A stretch of 18,113 nt of DNA. It comes from TMED27 sp964351195 (GTDB lineage: Bacteria; Pseudomonadota; Alphaproteobacteria; Micavibrionales; Micavibrionaceae). The first letter of the stretch is position 1. Each line of letters begins with the position of its first letter. The notes under the pieces were generated by a model. The model saw nothing but the letters and a program-made list of their open reading frames with translations. It was not told the DNA's origin and ran no database searches. The stretch covers positions 1-18,113 of the forward strand of contig CAYGNI010000029.1 of NCBI GenBank assembly GCA_964351195.1, written 5' to 3'. Made by a program: the position numbers and the translations under genes. This document shows positions 7,195-13,372 of this stretch, one piece after another.

Positions 7195-7634
7195 GATGCT
7201 GCTTTGATCTCGCCGGGAACCGCAAGCATCCGCAGCGCCGCCTGCGCCGCTTCCTGCCCTTTAATCGCCATGTGATCCGCAAACCATTTTTCGTGCTCCG
7301 CATTCCCCTCTTCAAAGTTCTGCGGCGCCAAAACAACTGATAAGAATGGCTTTTCCGAGGCCAGCGAGACATCCAGAATGCTCTGCACAACGCTCTGCGC
7401 CACAAACTCGCGGTGATAAATCTTACCATCAGTGACAAACCCAATCCCAACGGCCAAATGAAACCCGCGATCAAACGCAAGCTTACCGCTCAAAGGGATC
7501 TCAAGGCTGCCCGGTACTTTGATCACCGTAACCTTATGCCCGGCGGCTTCCATGACCTCCACAAAAGCCCGCTCCGCCGATTCTACAATCGGCGTATGCC
7601 AGGACGCGGATAACACTGCGATTTTCTTGCTCAT
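7191..7634 (-). CDS. ribH: 6,7-dimethyl-8-ribityllumazine synthase, type II (RibH2-like)
   Basis: Condenses the ribityl pyrimidine with 3,4-dihydroxy-2-butanone 4-phosphate, the penultimate step of riboflavin synthesis. The 147-residue protein has the lumazine-synthase fold, but its motifs follow the RibH2 form known from Brucella and Mesorhizobium: SASWHTPIVESAE with Trp12 where usual enzymes have R-F-N, PGSLEIP at 41-47, GFVTDGKIYHREFVA with the catalytic His at 74, and SVVLAPQNFEEG followed by HMAIKG with Lys125. RibH2 enzymes of Brucella are decamers rather than icosahedral capsids. Family membership is sure; the type-II call rests on remembered RibH2 sequence. The gene is 19 bp after ribE and overlaps nusB by four bases. 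Confidence 0.92.
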   Translation of the reverse strand: MSKKIAVLSASWHTPIVESAERAFVEVMEAAGHKVTVIKVPGSLEIPLSGKLAFDRGFHLAVGIGFVTDGKIYHREFVAQSVVQSILDVSLASEKPFLSVVLAPQNFEEGNAEHEKWFADHMAIKGQEAAQAALRMLAVPGEIKAAS

Positions 7635-7653
7635 AAAAACCTTCTAGTAACGA

Positions 7654-8244
7654 CTAACTATTCACTGACAACTGTCTTGCCACATAGCGCGCCAACATAT
7701 CAATCTCCAAATTCAAATGATCGCCGACTTTACGCTCCGCAAGCGTCGTCGCATCCCATGTGTGCGGGATAATATTCACGCCAAACACAGTCCCATCAAC
7801 CTCGTTCACTGTCAGAGAAATGCCATCCAGCGCCACCGAGCCTTTCGGCGCAACAAACGCCGCCAAATCTTGCGACACCTTAATCTTTAAACGCCGGGAG
7901 TCACCCTCTTCCTTGATATCGGTCAATTCCGCTAGCCCATCAACATGGCCCGACACAATATGCCCGCCCATCTCATCACCAAGCCGCAAGGACGGTTCCA
8001 AATTCACCGCCGTGCCGATGTCCCAATCACCGATGCCCGTCTTCGACAAGCTCTCCGCCGACACATCAACCGCAAACCAGCCCTCACCCTTATCGACGAC
8101 CGTCAGACAACACCCACTGCAAGCAATCGACGCGCCTACGGCCTCACGCGCCATATCAAGCTCCGTATCAATCACAATGCGCCAATCCCCATCCTTCTCA
8201 ATGGAGCGCACACGGCCAATATCCTGAATAAGTCCCGTAAACAT
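7654..8244 (-). CDS. ribE: riboflavin synthase, alpha subunit
   Basis: Dismutates two 6,7-dimethyl-8-ribityllumazine molecules into riboflavin and the ribityl pyrimidine; works as a trimer. The 196-residue sequence has two lumazine-binding repeats. Repeat one starts with MFTGLIQDIG and holds GASIACSGCCLTVV (about residues 37-50); repeat two holds GGHIVSGHVDG, GSVALDGISLTVN and NIIPHTWDATTL. The length and both domains are complete. The gene begins nine bases after the ribD stop. In databases this enzyme is called ribE or ribC depending on the species. Confidence 0.97.
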   Translation of the reverse strand: MFTGLIQDIGRVRSIEKDGDWRIVIDTELDMAREAVGASIACSGCCLTVVDKGEGWFAVDVSAESLSKTGIGDWDIGTAVNLEPSLRLGDEMGGHIVSGHVDGLAELTDIKEEGDSRRLKIKVSQDLAAFVAPKGSVALDGISLTVNEVDGTVFGVNIIPHTWDATTLAERKVGDHLNLEIDMLARYVARQLSVNS

Positions 8245-8253
8245 GAACGCAAT

Positions 8254-9327
8254 CTAGGGTGCGGGACAGAAAATTTCCAGTAAATCTTCACCGAGGTCAC
8301 GTTTTTCAATGCATTCAAACCCGCTTGCCTCAAAATCAGCACCCTTTAAGCCACCTGCGCCGATAGTTTTGGGCGATTTTAAAATCATAGCCTGATCTGC
8401 CAAGCCTGCTTGTAAAAGCGCCCCATGCAACGTCGGCCCACCTTCAACCAAAAGCCGCGTAATCCCCTGAGCCCCCAAAACCTCAAGCGCCGATTGCACG
8501 CTTCTACCGGTTTGAAATAGCTTCACACCCGCCGCCTCCAACGCCGCCACCGTATCCGGCGATGCATCCTGATAACAGACCCATACAGGGTCACGCGACG
8601 CCGTTTGCACCAGATTACTCTCCAGAGGAATGCGCAGATGTGAATCAAATACCACCCGCACAAGAGAATGCTCATACCCGTCCAAACGCACCGTCAGCAA
8701 AGGATTATCTGACAAAACCGTATTAACCCCAACGCCGATAGCATCAAATGTCGCGCGCAATTCATGTACAAAACTTTGGGCCTCTGGCCCGCTAATATAG
8801 GTGCGTTGATCCGGTCCATGCGACTTCAGCGCCGCCACCATCCCATCGGCAGACACCGCCTGCTTCAAAACGACAAAAGGCGTGCCCGTACGTAAACACT
8901 TAAAAAACCCGGCATTCACGGCCAAAGCCAAATCCACGCACAATCCAAGCTCAACCTCAATCCCTGCCGCGCGCAGCGCCGCAATCCCTTGCCCCGCCGT
9001 TCTGGGGTCCGGGTCCTCACACGCCACATAAACCTTGCCCACACCCGCATCGATCAACGCTTGCGAACACGGCGGTGTCTTTCCATGATGATTGCACGGC
9101 TCCAAACTGACATAAGCCGTAGCGCCTTTCGCCGCATCCCCCGCCATTTTGAGAGCTTCAGTCTCCGCATGCGGCCGTCCGCTATCCGCAGTGCGCCCAT
9201 GCCCAATCGCACGCCCACCTTGAACAATCACACACCCAACCGTAGGATTCGGCCATGTCCGCCCCAGCCCATCCTGCGCAATCGAAATTGCCATGCGCAT
9301 ATAGGCTTCATGCTCGGTAAAACTCAT
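8254..9327 (-). CDS. ribD: bifunctional pyrimidine deaminase / reductase RibD
   Basis: Carries out the second and third steps of the GTP branch of riboflavin synthesis. The N-terminal deaminase domain (about 1-145) has the zinc site H-A-E in GRPHAETEAL and the PC..C in SLEPCNHHGKTPPCSQ, plus the PNPTVGCVIV substrate loop. The C-terminal reductase domain (about 147-357) has LRATFDAIGVGVNTVLSDNP and a LLVEGGPTLHGALL motif. The usual K-x-A-x-S-L-D-G reads SADG, a mild change. The ATG overlaps the nrdR stop by four bases (ATGA). The product needs RibA or RibBA to supply substrate, which are not in this window. Confidence 0.97.
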   Translation of the reverse strand: MSFTEHEAYMRMAISIAQDGLGRTWPNPTVGCVIVQGGRAIGHGRTADSGRPHAETEALKMAGDAAKGATAYVSLEPCNHHGKTPPCSQALIDAGVGKVYVACEDPDPRTAGQGIAALRAAGIEVELGLCVDLALAVNAGFFKCLRTGTPFVVLKQAVSADGMVAALKSHGPDQRTYISGPEAQSFVHELRATFDAIGVGVNTVLSDNPLLTVRLDGYEHSLVRVVFDSHLRIPLESNLVQTASRDPVWVCYQDASPDTVAALEAAGVKLFQTGRSVQSALEVLGAQGITRLLVEGGPTLHGALLQAGLADQAMILKSPKTIGAGGLKGADFEASGFECIEKRDLGEDLLEIFCPAP

Positions 9328-9791
9328 TTGGCTTTGGCTTGTAGTTGTTTGAGATCTTCAACAAAGGAATTGAAATCACCAGGCTCACGGAAATCCTTAT
9401 AAACACTGGCATAGCGAATATACCCGACGACATCGAGACCGATCAGAGCCTTCATCACCTCTTCACCGATTTTTTCGGATTTAATCTCCGGCTCGCCGCG
9501 CGATTCCAGATTGCGAACAATCGCATTCGCCGCCTTTTCAATCTCTTCCAGCTCAACAGGGCGCTTTTGCAAAGCGATCTGCATGGATTTGATAATCTTG
9601 TCACGATCAAACGGCTGCTTGCGATCACCTGCTTTAAGCACTGTCATCTCACGAAGCTGCACCCGCTCAAAAGATGTGAAACGCTGCTCACACTCCGGGC
9701 ATTCGCGACGCCGCCGAATCGCGGAATTATCCTCCGTCGGGCGCGAATCCTTCACTTGCGTTTCTTCATGTCCACAAAACGGACACTTCAT
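9324..9791 (-). CDS. nrdR: transcriptional repressor NrdR (intact copy)
   Basis: Represses ribonucleotide reductase genes according to the ATP/dATP bound. The 155-residue protein has a zinc ribbon with Cys3, Cys6, Cys31 and Cys34, an Arg-rich DNA-contact stretch (IRRRRECPECEQRFTSFE) and an ATP-cone (about residues 48-138) beginning VLKAGDRKQPFDRDKIIKSM. The usual place between glyA and ribD is kept. The ribosome site AGGAGG is five bases before the ATG. The first 71 codons and the upstream region are duplicated in tandem directly upstream, so this copy now follows a truncated copy rather than glyA itself. The start codon lies inside the last 26 bases of the truncated frame, which could couple their translation. 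No NrdR-box pair was found in the window. Confidence 0.97.
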   Translation of the reverse strand: MKCPFCGHEETQVKDSRPTEDNSAIRRRRECPECEQRFTSFERVQLREMTVLKAGDRKQPFDRDKIIKSMQIALQKRPVELEEIEKAANAIVRNLESRGEPEIKSEKIGEEVMKALIGLDVVGYIRYASVYKDFREPGDFNSFVEDLKQLQAKAK

Positions 9792-10098
9792 ATAAGCCTC
9801 CTAGAGGGTTGGCTAGAGGGTCGGATAAATCGGGAACCTGCATGGATTTGATAATCTTGTCACGATCAAACGGCTGCTTGCGATCACCTGCTTTAAGCAC
9901 TGTCATCTCACGAAGCTGCACCCGCTCAAAAGATGTGAAACGCTGCTCACACTCCGGGCATTCGCGACGCCGCCGAATCGCGGAATTATCCTCCGTCGGG
10001 CGCGAATCCTTCACTTGCGTTTCTTCATGTCCACAAAACGGACACTTCATATAAGCCTCCTAGAGGGTTGGCTAGAGGGTCGGATAAATCGGGAACCT
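9579..10098. repeat. perfect 259-bp tandem duplication (glyA end + spacer + nrdR start)
   Basis: Positions 9579-9839 and 9838-10098 are identical at every base I compared, with a period of 259. The two copies share the two bases CT at the junction (9838-9839), and identity stops at once on both outer sides. Each copy holds the last eight glyA codons and stop, the 21-base spacer with AGGAGG, and codons 1-71 of nrdR. The copy nearer nrdR therefore includes a dead glyA tail at 9813-9839. No insertion-sequence ends flank it, which fits slippage or microhomology joining rather than transposition. Perfect identity means a very recent event or an assembly error. Confidence 0.95.
9766..10050 (-). pseudogene. 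truncated nrdR copy made by tandem duplication
   Basis: Residues 1-71 are identical to NrdR, ending IIKSMQ, and thus hold the whole zinc ribbon (Cys3, 6, 31, 34) and the first two dozen residues of the ATP-cone. The frame then crosses the duplication junction and continues for 23 unrelated residues (VPDLSDPLANPLGGLYEVSV and three more) to a TGA at 9766. It keeps the full AGGAGG ribosome site and the original spacing to the glyA stop, so it should be translated if the junction is real. Without the ATP-cone it cannot sense nucleotides; whether it binds DNA, or pairs with the intact protein, is unknown. It is best treated as a pseudogene unless expression is shown. Confidence 0.85.
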
Positions 10099-11379
10099 TG
10101 CGCACAAAGCTTCGACCTTGGCTTTCACGTCTTTCTCAAGTGCAGCATTCCCTTCGGCGCCGTTGGCCTTCAAACCATCAAGAACCTCAATGATCATCTC
10201 ACCAACTTGCTTCCATTCCGATGTACCAAAACCACGTGTCGTCGCGGCCGGCGTACCCAAACGAACACCGGATGTCACCATCGGCGGCTCAGGATCAAAC
10301 GGTACAGCATTTTTGTTACAGGTCATCCCTGCACGTTCCAATGCTTCTTCTGTGTCCTTACCAGTCAAACCTTTCGGACGCAGATCCAAAAGCACAATAT
10401 GGCTGTCCGTCCCACCGGATACAATATCCGCACCGCCAGCCTTAAGTGTTTCAGCAAGCACGCGCGCATTATCAACAATCGCCTTCGCATAATCCTTAAA
10501 TTCTGGCTTTAAAGCTTCGCCATAAGCCACCGCTTTACCAGCAATAACATGCATCAAAGGCCCGCCCTGAATACCCGGGAAAATCGCAGAATTGATCTTC
10601 TTAAAGATCTCCAGATCATCGGTCAGGATCATCCCGCCACGCGGTCCCCGCAAAGTTTTATGCGTTGTCGTCGTCGTCACATGCGCATGTGGCACAGGTG
10701 ATTCATAAGAACCACCGGCAATCAAACCGGCATAATGCGCCATATCGACCATCAAATACGCGCCAACAGAATCCGCAATTTCACGGAAACGCTTGAAATC
10801 AATCTGACGCGGATACGCCGAAGCCCCGGCCACAATCATCTTCGGCTTGTGTTCTTTGGCCAAACGCTCGACCTCTTCATAATCCAAAAGAGAGTCTTCT
10901 TCGCGCACACCGTATTGAATCGCATTAAACCACTTCCCGGATTGGTTCGGCGCCGCGCCGTGTGTCAAATGCCCGCCAGCCGCCAAAGACATGCCTAAAA
11001 TCGTATCACCGGGCTGAAGCAACGCCGTATAAACACCCTGATTTGCCTGCGAACCGGAATTCGGCTGCACATTCGCATATTTCGCCCCGAACAATTCTTT
11101 CGCCCGCTCACGCGCCAGCTTCTCAATCACATCCGCAAATTCGCACCCGCCGTAATACCGGCGCCCCGGATAGCCTTCCGCATATTTATTGGTCAAAACC
11201 GTCCCTTGCGCATCCAAAACCGCTTTCGAAGTAATATTCTCCGATGCAATAAGCTCGATCTGCGTTTGCTGACGGTTCAACTCACCGCGTGTCGCTTCGT
11301 ACACTTCCGGGTCAACATCCCGCAAATCACCCGTAAAAAACTGATCAACCATATCTTCTTTCCTTGCTGCATTGCTCAT
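10072..11379 (-). CDS. glyA: serine hydroxymethyltransferase
   Basis: PLP enzyme that interconverts serine and glycine while charging tetrahydrofolate with a methylene group, the main source of one-carbon units. At 435 residues it is full length. Visible marks are ELIASEN (42-48), TNKYAEGYPGRRYYGGCEF (63-81), NVQPNSGSQAN, and THKTLRGPRGGM with the PLP lysine at 241; VDMAHYAGLIAGG is the usual stretch before it. The ribosome site AGAGGAAA lies seven to eight bases before the ATG. Its 5' leader contains a palindromic repeat element that starts right after the rpiB stop. It supplies glycine and folate units and sits upstream of nrdR, so it links one-carbon and dNTP metabolism; transcription probably continues into the rib genes. 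Confidence 0.98.
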   Translation of the reverse strand: MSNAARKEDMVDQFFTGDLRDVDPEVYEATRGELNRQQTQIELIASENITSKAVLDAQGTVLTNKYAEGYPGRRYYGGCEFADVIEKLARERAKELFGAKYANVQPNSGSQANQGVYTALLQPGDTILGMSLAAGGHLTHGAAPNQSGKWFNAIQYGVREEDSLLDYEEVERLAKEHKPKMIVAGASAYPRQIDFKRFREIADSVGAYLMVDMAHYAGLIAGGSYESPVPHAHVTTTTTHKTLRGPRGGMILTDDLEIFKKINSAIFPGIQGGPLMHVIAGKAVAYGEALKPEFKDYAKAIVDNARVLAETLKAGGADIVSGGTDSHIVLLDLRPKGLTGKDTEEALERAGMTCNKNAVPFDPEPPMVTSGVRLGTPAATTRGFGTSEWKQVGEMIIEVLDGLKANGAEGNAALEKDVKAKVEALCARFPIYPTL

Positions 11380-11401
11380 AACATTTCCTCTGCTTTATGT
11401 T

Positions 11402-11483
11402 TTACGCGGAGGCCCGGAGGAACGGAGTACTTTTTAATACAAACAAATATAAAAAAACTCCAAATCTCCGCTACTCCGCGTAA
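11402..11483. repeat. approximately 82-bp imperfect palindromic element (REP-like) between rpiB and glyA
   Basis: The outer ten bases are exact inverse complements: TTACGCGGAG (11402-11411) and CTCCGCGTAA (11474-11483). Further in, each arm repeats the theme: CCGGAG then CGGAGTACTTTTT on one side, and on the opposite strand GCGGAG then GGAGTTTTTTT. The centre is AT-rich. Each arm thus carries three CGGAG-like units about eight bases apart, the style of dispersed palindromic repeats with CTCCGTG-type units found between genes in many bacteria. It fills the spacer almost exactly, one base after the rpiB stop and 22 bases before the glyA ATG. Transcribed, it would fold into a long stem in the glyA leader. 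Whether other copies exist cannot be seen here. Confidence 0.7.
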
Positions 11484-11484
11484 G

Positions 11485-11913
11485 TTAACCTTTCAACTTA
11501 TCAACACGCCTCTGATGACGCCCGCCTTCAAATTCCGTGTTCAAAAATGTATCTACAATATCCATCGCGCTTTCAACGCCCGTAATCCGTGCACCCAGCG
11601 CAAGCACATTCGCATCATTATGCTGGCGCGTCAGCCGCGCCATCGTCGTATCGGTACAAAGCCCGCACCGCACAGCCGGGTTACGGTTCGCCGCAATCGA
11701 AATCCCGATCCCGGTCCCGCATATCGCAATCCCGAAATCAGCCTCCCCCGCGGCAATCACCTCGGCCAGTTTCTGTCCAAAATCCGGATAATCAACCGAC
11801 TCGGTTGAGTCAGTCCCAAGATCAAGCCACTCAAAAGAGGCAAAGCGAGACTTAATCTCCTCTTTCAAATCATAACCTCCATGGTCACAAGCTATGGCTA
11901 TCGGGCGTGTCAT
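11485..11913 (-). CDS. rpiB: ribose-5-phosphate isomerase B
   Basis: Interconverts ribose 5-phosphate and ribulose 5-phosphate. The 142-residue protein has IAIACDHGGYDLK at the N-terminus (Asp10, His11), the active-site cysteine at 65 in ICGTGIGIS, and a RQHNDANVLALGARITG block, all diagnostic of RpiB/LacAB. Ribulose 5-phosphate is also the substrate of RibB, which connects it with the riboflavin genes further on. Start: the ATG at 11913 gives a normal N-terminus; a GTG at 11919 in the same frame would add two residues. Neither has a good ribosome site: the nearest, GGGGG at 11934-11938, is 20 bases from the ATG, with a 16-bp palindrome in between. The rpiB-glyA pairing is common in this class. 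Confidence 0.95.
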   Translation of the reverse strand: MTRPIAIACDHGGYDLKEEIKSRFASFEWLDLGTDSTESVDYPDFGQKLAEVIAAGEADFGIAICGTGIGISIAANRNPAVRCGLCTDTTMARLTRQHNDANVLALGARITGVESAMDIVDTFLNTEFEGGRHQRRVDKLKG

Positions 11914-11914
11914 G

Positions 11915-11930
11915 CACACTATATAGTGTG
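11915..11930. promoter_or_regulatory. 16-bp perfect palindrome just before the rpiB start
   Basis: CACACTATATAGTGTG is its own inverse complement over all 16 bases, ends one base before the rpiB ATG at 11913, and includes the alternative GTG start. It lies between a GGGGG element and the ATG. It may be a dimer-binding operator. As RNA an eight-pair stem without a loop cannot close fully, but a shorter stem could, bringing the distant GGGGG nearer to the ATG. Function is unproven. Confidence 0.5.
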
Positions 11931-11937
11931 GTTCCCC

Positions 11938-12141
11938 CTAAGAAATCAAACCCTTTTTCTTCATCACATATTCAAGGCGTTTCAGCGCATTGCGCTTCAA
12001 AACATCTTCCCCCGCACTTTTGGGTCCCTGAATCGAAACCTCGGTCAGGCTTTTAGTATCCATCGCCGTCACCTTGACGACATTCCCCACAGGAAAAAAC
12101 TCCAAAATCACTTCCCGGCCTTGTAAGATTGCCCTGCTCAT
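11938..12141 (-). CDS. small conserved protein, DUF6898-like
   Basis: A 67-residue protein with no signal peptide or membrane segment, apparently cytoplasmic. It starts MSRAILQGREVILEFFPVGN and continues VVKVTAMDTKSLTEVSIQGP, then a helical, basic end LKRNALKRLEYVMKKKG. The pattern (REV-x-x-EF, G-N-x-V-K-V-x-A-x-D, T-E-V-x-x-x-G-P, A-x-x-K/R-L-x-Y-V) matches, from memory, the uncharacterised alphaproteobacterial family DUF6898; no function is known to me. It is the first gene of the run leading to rpiB, glyA and the rib genes. A promoter-like pair upstream puts the transcript start at its ATG, and no ribosome site is visible, so the mRNA may be leaderless. Confidence 0.75.
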   Translation of the reverse strand: MSRAILQGREVILEFFPVGNVVKVTAMDTKSLTEVSIQGPKSAGEDVLKRNALKRLEYVMKKKGLIS

Positions 12142-12175
12142 AAAAAGAATATAGCCAAACCTTATAACGTGTTAA
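12142..12175 (-). promoter_or_regulatory. strong candidate promoter for the DUF6898-rpiB-glyA run, apparently leaderless
   Basis: On the minus strand TTAACA (12175-12170, five of six consensus bases) is followed after 16 bases by TATATT (12153-12148, five of six). Only six bases then precede the ATG at 12141, so the expected start point falls on the A of the ATG. No Shine-Dalgarno sequence is present in the gap. Confidence 0.55.
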
Positions 12176-12178
12176 AAT
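12173..12178 (+). promoter_or_regulatory. candidate -10 box for gcdH, also six bases before ATG
   Basis: TAAAAT (five of six consensus bases) lies exactly six bases before the gcdH ATG at 12185. The -35 region (around 12150-12155) is not recognisable. It overlaps the -35 of the opposite promoter, so the two divergent promoters would compete for the same 43 bases. Confidence 0.35.
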
Positions 12179-12184
12179 TAAAAG

Positions 12185-13372
12185 ATGAAAAAAGCTGATT
12201 TTAATTGGGAAGACCCCTTCAACCTCGACGATCTTTTAACCGAAGATGAAAAGCTGATCCAGAAAACCGCCCGTGATTACGCGCAAAAGAAGCTCCAGCC
12301 CCGCGTGCTCGAAGCCTACCGCACAGAAAACTTTGACCGCTCCATTATGAACGAAATGGGTGAGCTCGGCCTCCTTGGCCCCATGATTGAAGGATATGAC
12401 TGCGCAGGCACAAACTACACCTCCGCCGGGCTGATTGCCCGCGAGCTGGAACGCGTCGACTCCGCCTACCGCTCCTGCTATTCCGTGCAATCCTCCCTCG
12501 TCATGCTGCCGATTTATATGTTCGGCACCGAAGACCAAAAACAAAAATACCTCCCCAAACTCGCAAGCGGAGAGTATGTCGGCTGCTTTGGCCTCACCGA
12601 ACCCGACGGCGGCTCCGATCCCAACGATATGCGCACCAAAGCCGTCTACGAAAACGGAAAATACAAAATATCGGGCGCGAAACAATGGATTTCCAATTCG
12701 CCCATTGCCGAAGTGTTTATCGTCTGGGCCCGCGTTCACGGCGGCGATCACGACGGTAAAATCTGCGGCTTTATTCTCGACAAAGGCATGAAGGGCCTCA
12801 CCGCCCCCAAAATCGAAGGCAAGCTCTCCTTGCGCGCCGCGCCGACGGGCGGCATCGCCATGGATGAAGTTGAAGTCACCGAAGAAAACCGTATGCCCGA
12901 CGCCTTCGGGATCAAGGCGCCCTTTATGTGCCTGAACTCCGCCCGCTACGGCATCGCATGGGGCGTCATGGGCGCCGCCGAAGATTGCTGGCACCGCGCC
13001 CGTAATTACGTCAGGGATCGTAAAATATTTGGCAAACCTTTGGCCGCCCAACAACTCATCCAAAAGAAACTCGCCGATATGCAAACCGAAATCACATTGG
13101 GCCTCACCGCATGCCACCGCCTTGGCCGCCTGCGCGACGACGATAAAGCCGCGCCAGAGGCCATATCCCTGCTAAAAAGAAACAATTGCGGCAAAGCGTT
13201 AGAGATCGCAAGAATCGCGCGCGACATGCATGGCGGTAACGGCATCGCCGATGAATACCACATCATGCGCCACGCTTGTAACCTCGAGGCCGTCAACACC
13301 TACGAAGGCACCCACGATATCCACGCCCTTATCCTGGGACGCGCCATGACCGGCGAGCAGGCCTTTACCTAA
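12185..13372 (+). CDS. gcdH: glutaryl-CoA dehydrogenase (acyl-CoA dehydrogenase family)
   Basis: FAD enzyme that oxidises and decarboxylates glutaryl-CoA to crotonyl-CoA in lysine and tryptophan breakdown, passing electrons to ETF. The 395-residue protein has the three acyl-CoA dehydrogenase domains: helical N-terminus, strand domain with CFGLTEPDGGSDPNDMRTKA and GAKQWISNSPIA, and helical C-terminus with YVRDRKIFGKPLAAQQLIQ and ARDMHGGNGIADEYHI. VNTYEGTHDIHALILGRAMTG near the end holds the catalytic base Glu374 in the context typical of glutaryl-CoA dehydrogenase rather than of other family members. No ribosome site is visible. It overlaps the convergent orphan gene by four bases. Its GC content is visibly higher than that gene's. 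Confidence 0.93.
   Translation: MKKADFNWEDPFNLDDLLTEDEKLIQKTARDYAQKKLQPRVLEAYRTENFDRSIMNEMGELGLLGPMIEGYDCAGTNYTSAGLIARELERVDSAYRSCYSVQSSLVMLPIYMFGTEDQKQKYLPKLASGEYVGCFGLTEPDGGSDPNDMRTKAVYENGKYKISGAKQWISNSPIAEVFIVWARVHGGDHDGKICGFILDKGMKGLTAPKIEGKLSLRAAPTGGIAMDEVEVTEENRMPDAFGIKAPFMCLNSARYGIAWGVMGAAEDCWHRARNYVRDRKIFGKPLAAQQLIQKKLADMQTEITLGLTACHRLGRLRDDDKAAPEAISLLKRNNCGKALEIARIARDMHGGNGIADEYHIMRHACNLEAVNTYEGTHDIHALILGRAMTGEQAFT

Noticed and set aside
9809..10054. Plus-strand open frames repeated at 9511-9795 and 9809-10054
   Set aside because: Mirror frames of the nrdR coding sequence, repeated only because the DNA is duplicated.
10099..11401. Possible transposon origin of the nrdR duplication or the rpiB-glyA palindrome
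   Set aside because: No target-site duplication, terminal inverted repeats around the nrdR duplication, or transposase is present; the duplication junction shows only two shared bases.
12236..13117. 293-codon open frame on the minus strand across gcdH
   Set aside because: It is antisense to a clear, full-length dehydrogenase gene. Its Gly/Ala/Phe-rich composition is the usual shadow of a GC-biased gene.
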